NCBI RefSeq assembly: GCF_002177115.1
Contig: NZ_MVAG01000128.1
Span: forward strand, 248,001 to 312,000
Origin: Chryseobacterium mucoviscidosis
GTDB lineage: Bacteria; Bacteroidota; Bacteroidia; Flavobacteriales; Weeksellaceae
DNA: 64,000 nt
Direction: 5' to 3'
This document shows, one piece after another, positions 60,684 to 64,000 of the stretch. The stretch's first letter is position 1. The number at the start of each line of letters is the position of its first letter. The notes under the pieces were generated by a model that worked only from the letters and a program-made list of their open reading frames with translations, ran no database searches and was not told the DNA's origin. Position numbers and translations under genes: made by a program.

Positions 60684-62330
60684 ATGAAAAAGATATTCTT
60701 AACATTAATTTTCGCCGCTTCGATTTTCAATTCCTGCAGCGATTTTCTCGAAGAAGAAAGTTTGTCTAATGCTCCTGCAGACGACGCCTATAAGACTGCG
60801 GTAGGATTTCAGTTACTTGTGAACACCGATTATGCATGGTTAAAAAGTATCTATGGTGGAGATCCTTGGCTTTTTGTAGCCGGTACAGATATGTATGCGG
60901 AAGGAAGAACGCCGGAACCGGCAGGTCTCAGCCAATATACTCAACTTATTCCCGCTTCAGAAGGTGTGGATCAGTTATATACATCCTGTTATCAACTTAT
61001 TCAGGCGGTAAACAAGACTGTATATTATTCCAAAATTACAGAACAGACCGCCAATGTTCCGGTATTGGTGGGAGAAGCAAGGTTTTTAAGAGCCAATGCA
61101 TATTTTCTGCTGGTGCAGACGTATGGCGGAGTACCGATTGTAGAAGAGAACTTTACTTTGCCAGTTCTTCAGTTTGATAGAAATTCAGCAGAACAAGTAT
61201 ATACGTACATCATCAATGAGTTGAAAGCTTCACTTGCAGCGGTAGGAACACAAGCTTATTCTACCAGCGGAAAAGTTAATAAAAGAGCAGTGAATGATCT
61301 TTTGGCAAAAGTATACCTTACCCGAGGCTATGAGACTTTCGGTTCGGCTTCAGATTTTGCAACTGCGGCAACGTATGCAGATGCAGCCATCGCAGGACAG
61401 GGATTAACAATTGCTCCTGCTGATTTATTTTACCCCGGTAAAGATCTTAATGCTGAAACTATTTTTTCTGTACAGTATGATTTTGCTTCTACCAGTACAT
61501 CTCCTACTACCCTTGGAAACAAGCAGTTTTACTACTTCAGTTCATATCTTGGCGGTGCAGAAACTAATGGTAACGCTCCGTTAAGAAGTTATAATCTTTG
61601 CCCGACATCTTACGCATTGAATTTATTTAAAAAAGGAGATCTGAGATGGGAGTCTACCTTTATGAACGTTGTGTATGAAAGATATTACGACTTTTTCAGA
61701 GTAGCAGATAAATCTACGCTGAGAATTAAACATTTTTATGAACCTTTATGGTATACCGCAGCAGATAAAACAGCGTGGCTGTCTGCCAATGCTTCAAAAC
61801 TCGCTCCGGGATTTGTTTACCACGACAAAGGAACTTTTGATGCGGCTTATACTTTGGTGAAGAATCTGGATTACCAGACCATTCCTGTGAAAAAGTTTGA
61901 TGATCCTTCCCCTTCAACTCCATCCAGTACGGGAGCAGTAAGTACGAGAGATATTATTGTTTCAAGACTTGCAGATACGTATCTTATTGCAGCAGAAGCC
62001 TATTTGAAATCAGGAAATTCTGCTTTAGGACTTTTAAGACTGAATGCAGTAAGAGCAAGAGCGGGAGTTCCGGATGCTACACCGGCAGAATTTAACATCG
62101 ATTATATTCTTGATGAACGCGGCAGAGAAATGCTTGGAGAATACAACAGATGGTTTGATCTTAAGCGTACAGGAACTCTTATTACGAGAACTGTACAGTA
62201 CAATTATAAAATTACAAGTGCTTCTAACTTCAATGGTAATAACGGAGCCAAGAAAATTTTAAGACCTATTCCGCAGACGGTTTTAGATCTTAATCAGAAT
62301 AAAAATTTTCCGCAAAACCCAGCTTATTAA
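60684..62330 (+). CDS. RagB/SusD family nutrient-binding lipoprotein
   Basis: About 548 aa. It has a lipoprotein signal (MKKIFLTLIFAASIFNSC, lipid Cys 18), TPR-like helices with VGEARFLRANAYFLLVQTYGGVPIVEE, and the C-terminal block LGEYNRWFDLKRTG...LRPIPQTVLDLN typical of SusD. The frame opens at 60660, but ATG 60684, 10 bp after the susC stop, starts the signal peptide. It caps the SusC barrel at the cell surface. Confidence 0.96.
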   Translation: MKKIFLTLIFAASIFNSCSDFLEEESLSNAPADDAYKTAVGFQLLVNTDYAWLKSIYGGDPWLFVAGTDMYAEGRTPEPAGLSQYTQLIPASEGVDQLYTSCYQLIQAVNKTVYYSKITEQTANVPVLVGEARFLRANAYFLLVQTYGGVPIVEENFTLPVLQFDRNSAEQVYTYIINELKASLAAVGTQAYSTSGKVNKRAVNDLLAKVYLTRGYETFGSASDFATAATYADAAIAGQGLTIAPADLFYPGKDLNAETIFSVQYDFASTSTSPTTLGNKQFYYFSSYLGGAETNGNAPLRSYNLCPTSYALNLFKKGDLRWESTFMNVVYERYYDFFRVADKSTLRIKHFYEPLWYTAADKTAWLSANASKLAPGFVYHDKGTFDAAYTLVKNLDYQTIPVKKFDDPSPSTPSSTGAVSTRDIIVSRLADTYLIAAEAYLKSGNSALGLLRLNAVRARAGVPDATPAEFNIDYILDERGREMLGEYNRWFDLKRTGTLITRTVQYNYKITSASNFNGNNGAKKILRPIPQTVLDLNQNKNFPQNPAY

Positions 62331-62344
62331 TACACTATTCAAAA

Positions 62345-62379
62345 AAATAATCCGCCTTTATGAGACGGATTATTTTTTT
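62345..62379. terminator. Bidirectional terminator between susD and CoA transferase
   Basis: AATAATCCG (62346-62354) pairs with CGGATTATT (62366-62374), flanked by A- and T-runs. It serves both convergent genes. Confidence 0.85.
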
Positions 62380-62385
62380 ATTATG

Positions 62386-63039
62386 TTAAAACTGCATTTC
62401 CGGAATTTCTCCTTCAATAATCAGATCAGCTTCTGTAGATTGTATGATGTGCTCCACAGAAACTCCCGGAGCTCTTTCAACAAGTTTAAAACCTTGAGGC
62501 GTAACATCTAAAACTGCTAATTCTGTAACCACTCTTTTCACGCAGTTTACTCCGGTTAAAGGTAGGGTACATTTTTTCAGAATTTTGCTTTCTCCTGCTT
62601 TGTTTACGTGCATCATCGCAACGATAATATTTTCTGCCGAAGCTACAAGATCCATTGCCCCGCCCATTCCTTTGACCATTTTTCCCGGAATTTTCCAGTT
62701 GGCAATATCTCCGTTTTCGGCAACTTCCATGGCTCCCAAAATGGTAAGATCGACTTTCTGCGCTCTGATCATCCCGAAACTGAACGCCGAATCGAAGAAG
62801 GAACCTCCGTCTAAGATGGTAATCGTCTGTTTTCCGGCATTGATGACATCTGCGTCTTCTTCTCCCTCAAAAGGAAATGGTCCCATTCCCAAAACTCCGT
62901 TCTCACTCTGAAACTCTACCGAAAGATTGTCCGGAACGTAGTTGGCAACCAATGTTGGAATTCCGATTCCTAAATTTACATAATATCCGTCTTTTACTTC
63001 TCTTGAAATTCTTTGTGCAATTTGTTCTTTAGTCAGCAT
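62386..63039 (-). CDS. scoB: 3-oxoacid CoA-transferase subunit B
   Basis: A 217-aa beta subunit of a succinyl-CoA:3-ketoacid (or acetate) CoA transferase. It shows GYYVNLGIGIPTLVANYVP and the catalytic-Glu motif SENGVLGMGPFP. The enzyme activates acetoacetate. The alpha subunit is normally adjacent, but neither neighbour encodes it, so the partner must lie elsewhere. Confidence 0.93.
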   Translation of the reverse strand: MLTKEQIAQRISREVKDGYYVNLGIGIPTLVANYVPDNLSVEFQSENGVLGMGPFPFEGEEDADVINAGKQTITILDGGSFFDSAFSFGMIRAQKVDLTILGAMEVAENGDIANWKIPGKMVKGMGGAMDLVASAENIIVAMMHVNKAGESKILKKCTLPLTGVNCVKRVVTELAVLDVTPQGFKLVERAPGVSVEHIIQSTEADLIIEGEIPEMQF

Positions 63040-63134
63040 AGCTTAATCTTATCCTGCCAAATTAGCCATTTTTTCAGAATTATGAAATAATTTTCTTTCT
63101 TATCCTATGATAAATGTTACTTCTTAAATTGTTG

Positions 63135-63142
63135 TAAATTTG
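63135..63142 (+). promoter_or_regulatory. -7 promoter element of ABC exporter gene
   Basis: TAAATTTG matches TAnnTTTG and ends 18 bp before the ATG at 63161. Confidence 0.5.
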
Positions 63143-63160
63143 TACGCTTTAATTTAAACG

Positions 63161-64000
63161 ATGAAAATTTTATTACATTACCTTAAACCTTATAAGTGGC
63201 TGATTATTATTTCGCTTTTTTTAGCTGCTGTAAATCAGGTATTTTCTTTATTTGCACCTGCCATTACAGGGAATATATTAGACAAACTTGTTACCCATCC
63301 CAATTTTTTCGATAAAGAGAAAACCCTTCCGAGAAATATGGAAGAATATCTCTACGGAACAGATATTTACCATGGTGTTTTCTACTTTTTAGGGCTTTTA
63401 ATCGGTACTGCGATGATCAGCCGTATCGCCAAAGCGTTTCAGGATTATGTGGTGAATGTGATTATTCAGAAATTCGGGGCTAAAATTTTTACGGACGGTC
63501 TGAAGCATTCGATGAGACTTCCTTTTCAGGAATTTGAAGACCAGAGAAGTGGTGAAACGCTTTCTATTTTAACAAAAGTACGTGAAGATTCTGTAAGGTT
63601 TATCAATAATTTCATTAATGTCTTTTTTGGAATTTTAGTGAGTATCATTTTCGTTTCTGTATACGCGATTCGTCTGCACTGGTCGATTATGCCGGTTTAT
63701 GTAGTGGGAATTATTTTTATTGCAGTGGTAACGAATTTGTTAAGCAAGAGAATAAAAACCATTCAGAAAAATATTGTTACCGAAACAACCAATCTTGCGG
63801 GAAGTACCACGGAAAGTCTCAGAAATATTGAGATCGTAAAAAGTCTGGGACTGACCAATCAGGAAGTGGAACGTCTGAACAACAATACCTACAAAATTCT
63901 GAATCTGGAACTGAGAAAGGTTAAAAGCATCCGTTCTTTAAGCTTTGTACAGGGAACTCTGGTTAATTTTTTACAGCAGATCATCACATTTACGTTGTTG
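63161..64000 (+). CDS. ABC exporter (MsbA-like), N-terminal part, cut by window end
   Basis: The 280 visible residues start MKILLHYLKPYKWLIIISLFLAA and contain about five membrane helices of a type I ABC exporter domain, with the coupling-type segment LPFQEFEDQRSGETLSILTKVREDSVRFINNF and TTNLAGSTTESLRNIEIVKSLG. The nucleotide-binding domain lies beyond the window. The substrate could be lipid or drug. Continuous open frame to the edge. Confidence 0.9.
   Translation, partial: MKILLHYLKPYKWLIIISLFLAAVNQVFSLFAPAITGNILDKLVTHPNFFDKEKTLPRNMEEYLYGTDIYHGVFYFLGLLIGTAMISRIAKAFQDYVVNVIIQKFGAKIFTDGLKHSMRLPFQEFEDQRSGETLSILTKVREDSVRFINNFINVFFGILVSIIFVSVYAIRLHWSIMPVYVVGIIFIAVVTNLLSKRIKTIQKNIVTETTNLAGSTTESLRNIEIVKSLGLTNQEVERLNNNTYKILNLELRKVKSIRSLSFVQGTLVNFLQQIITFTLL

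Noticed and set aside
1..64000. tRNA, rRNA, tmRNA, RNase P RNA or riboswitches
   Set aside because: I looked for T-loop-like and conserved RNA core motifs in the gaps and found none that hold up. A covariance-model scan was not possible here.

Overview
The window is chromosomal DNA of a Flavobacteriia member, most likely Chryseobacterium or a close relative in the Weeksellaceae. It is AT-rich. Promoters fit the Bacteroidota pattern (a -7 box TAnnTTTG, with no obvious Shine-Dalgarno sequences). There are T9SS C-terminal sorting domains, GldF/GldG, a SusC/SusD pair, and a pre-pro protein-glutaminase that matches the Chryseobacterium proteolyticum enzyme family residue for residue at its catalytic triad. 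I see no rRNA, tRNA, CRISPR array, prophage or intact insertion sequence.

Layout. 0-8 kb: trpA, lipB, then a repeat-rich gap, the secreted protein-glutaminase with a small propeptide-like lipoprotein behind it, an SDR oxidoreductase divergent from a nitroreductase-ohrR-ohr peroxide operon with a clear palindromic operator, a lactonase-like beta-propeller and a PTH2-like protein. 8-19 kb: an exported peptide-deformylase-like protein whose metal-binding Cys is Asp, a ChaN-like protein, then a tightly packed heme-uptake operon (receptor, HmuY, HmuT, HmuU, HmuV, a methyltransferase, HemS) read leftward from a Fur-like box that it shares with a divergent T9SS-secreted protein. 19-24 kb: sulfate assimilation (Rrf2 regulator, cysH, cysD, cysN, TSUP transporter). 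24-30 kb: small accessory genes, a 167-bp tandem repeat, SDR plus AraC regulator, and an AT-rich orphan class III nucleotide cyclase. 30-41 kb: gldG, gldF, hemJ, kbl, a T9SS M1 aminopeptidase, dacB (PBP4) and priA. 41-42.4 kb: a gene-free block of mobile-type repeats. 42-56 kb: AEC transporter, beta-mannosidase, GxxExxY protein, cutC, glycosylasparaginase, a sulfane-sulfur locus (two YeeE/YedE halves, a persulfide dioxygenase-rhodanese fusion, a TSUP exporter, a Crp/Fnr regulator), and GH20 hexosaminidase. 56-64 kb: a DUF4197 protein, susC-susD, an orphan CoA-transferase beta subunit and the start of an ABC exporter.

How the genes work together. Three nutrient themes stand out: heme/iron capture, inorganic sulfur (reductive assimilation and persulfide detoxification), and degradation of protein-linked glycans. 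Beta-mannosidase, beta-hexosaminidase and glycosylasparaginase together can remove the Man-GlcNAc-GlcNAc-Asn core of N-glycans. The intergenic DNA carries several dispersed repeat families, including a ~250-bp MITE-like element with matching terminal inverted repeats in two full copies and one partial copy.

Most notable observations: (1) a stand-alone copy of the protein-glutaminase propeptide region as a lipoprotein directly downstream of the enzyme; (2) an identical 26-bp element at the same distance from the -7 box in front of the persulfide dioxygenase and the TSUP exporter, beside a Crp/Fnr gene with a single Cys; (3) the orphan, compositionally atypical nucleotide cyclase; (4) the exported deformylase-like protein with Cys-to-Asp.
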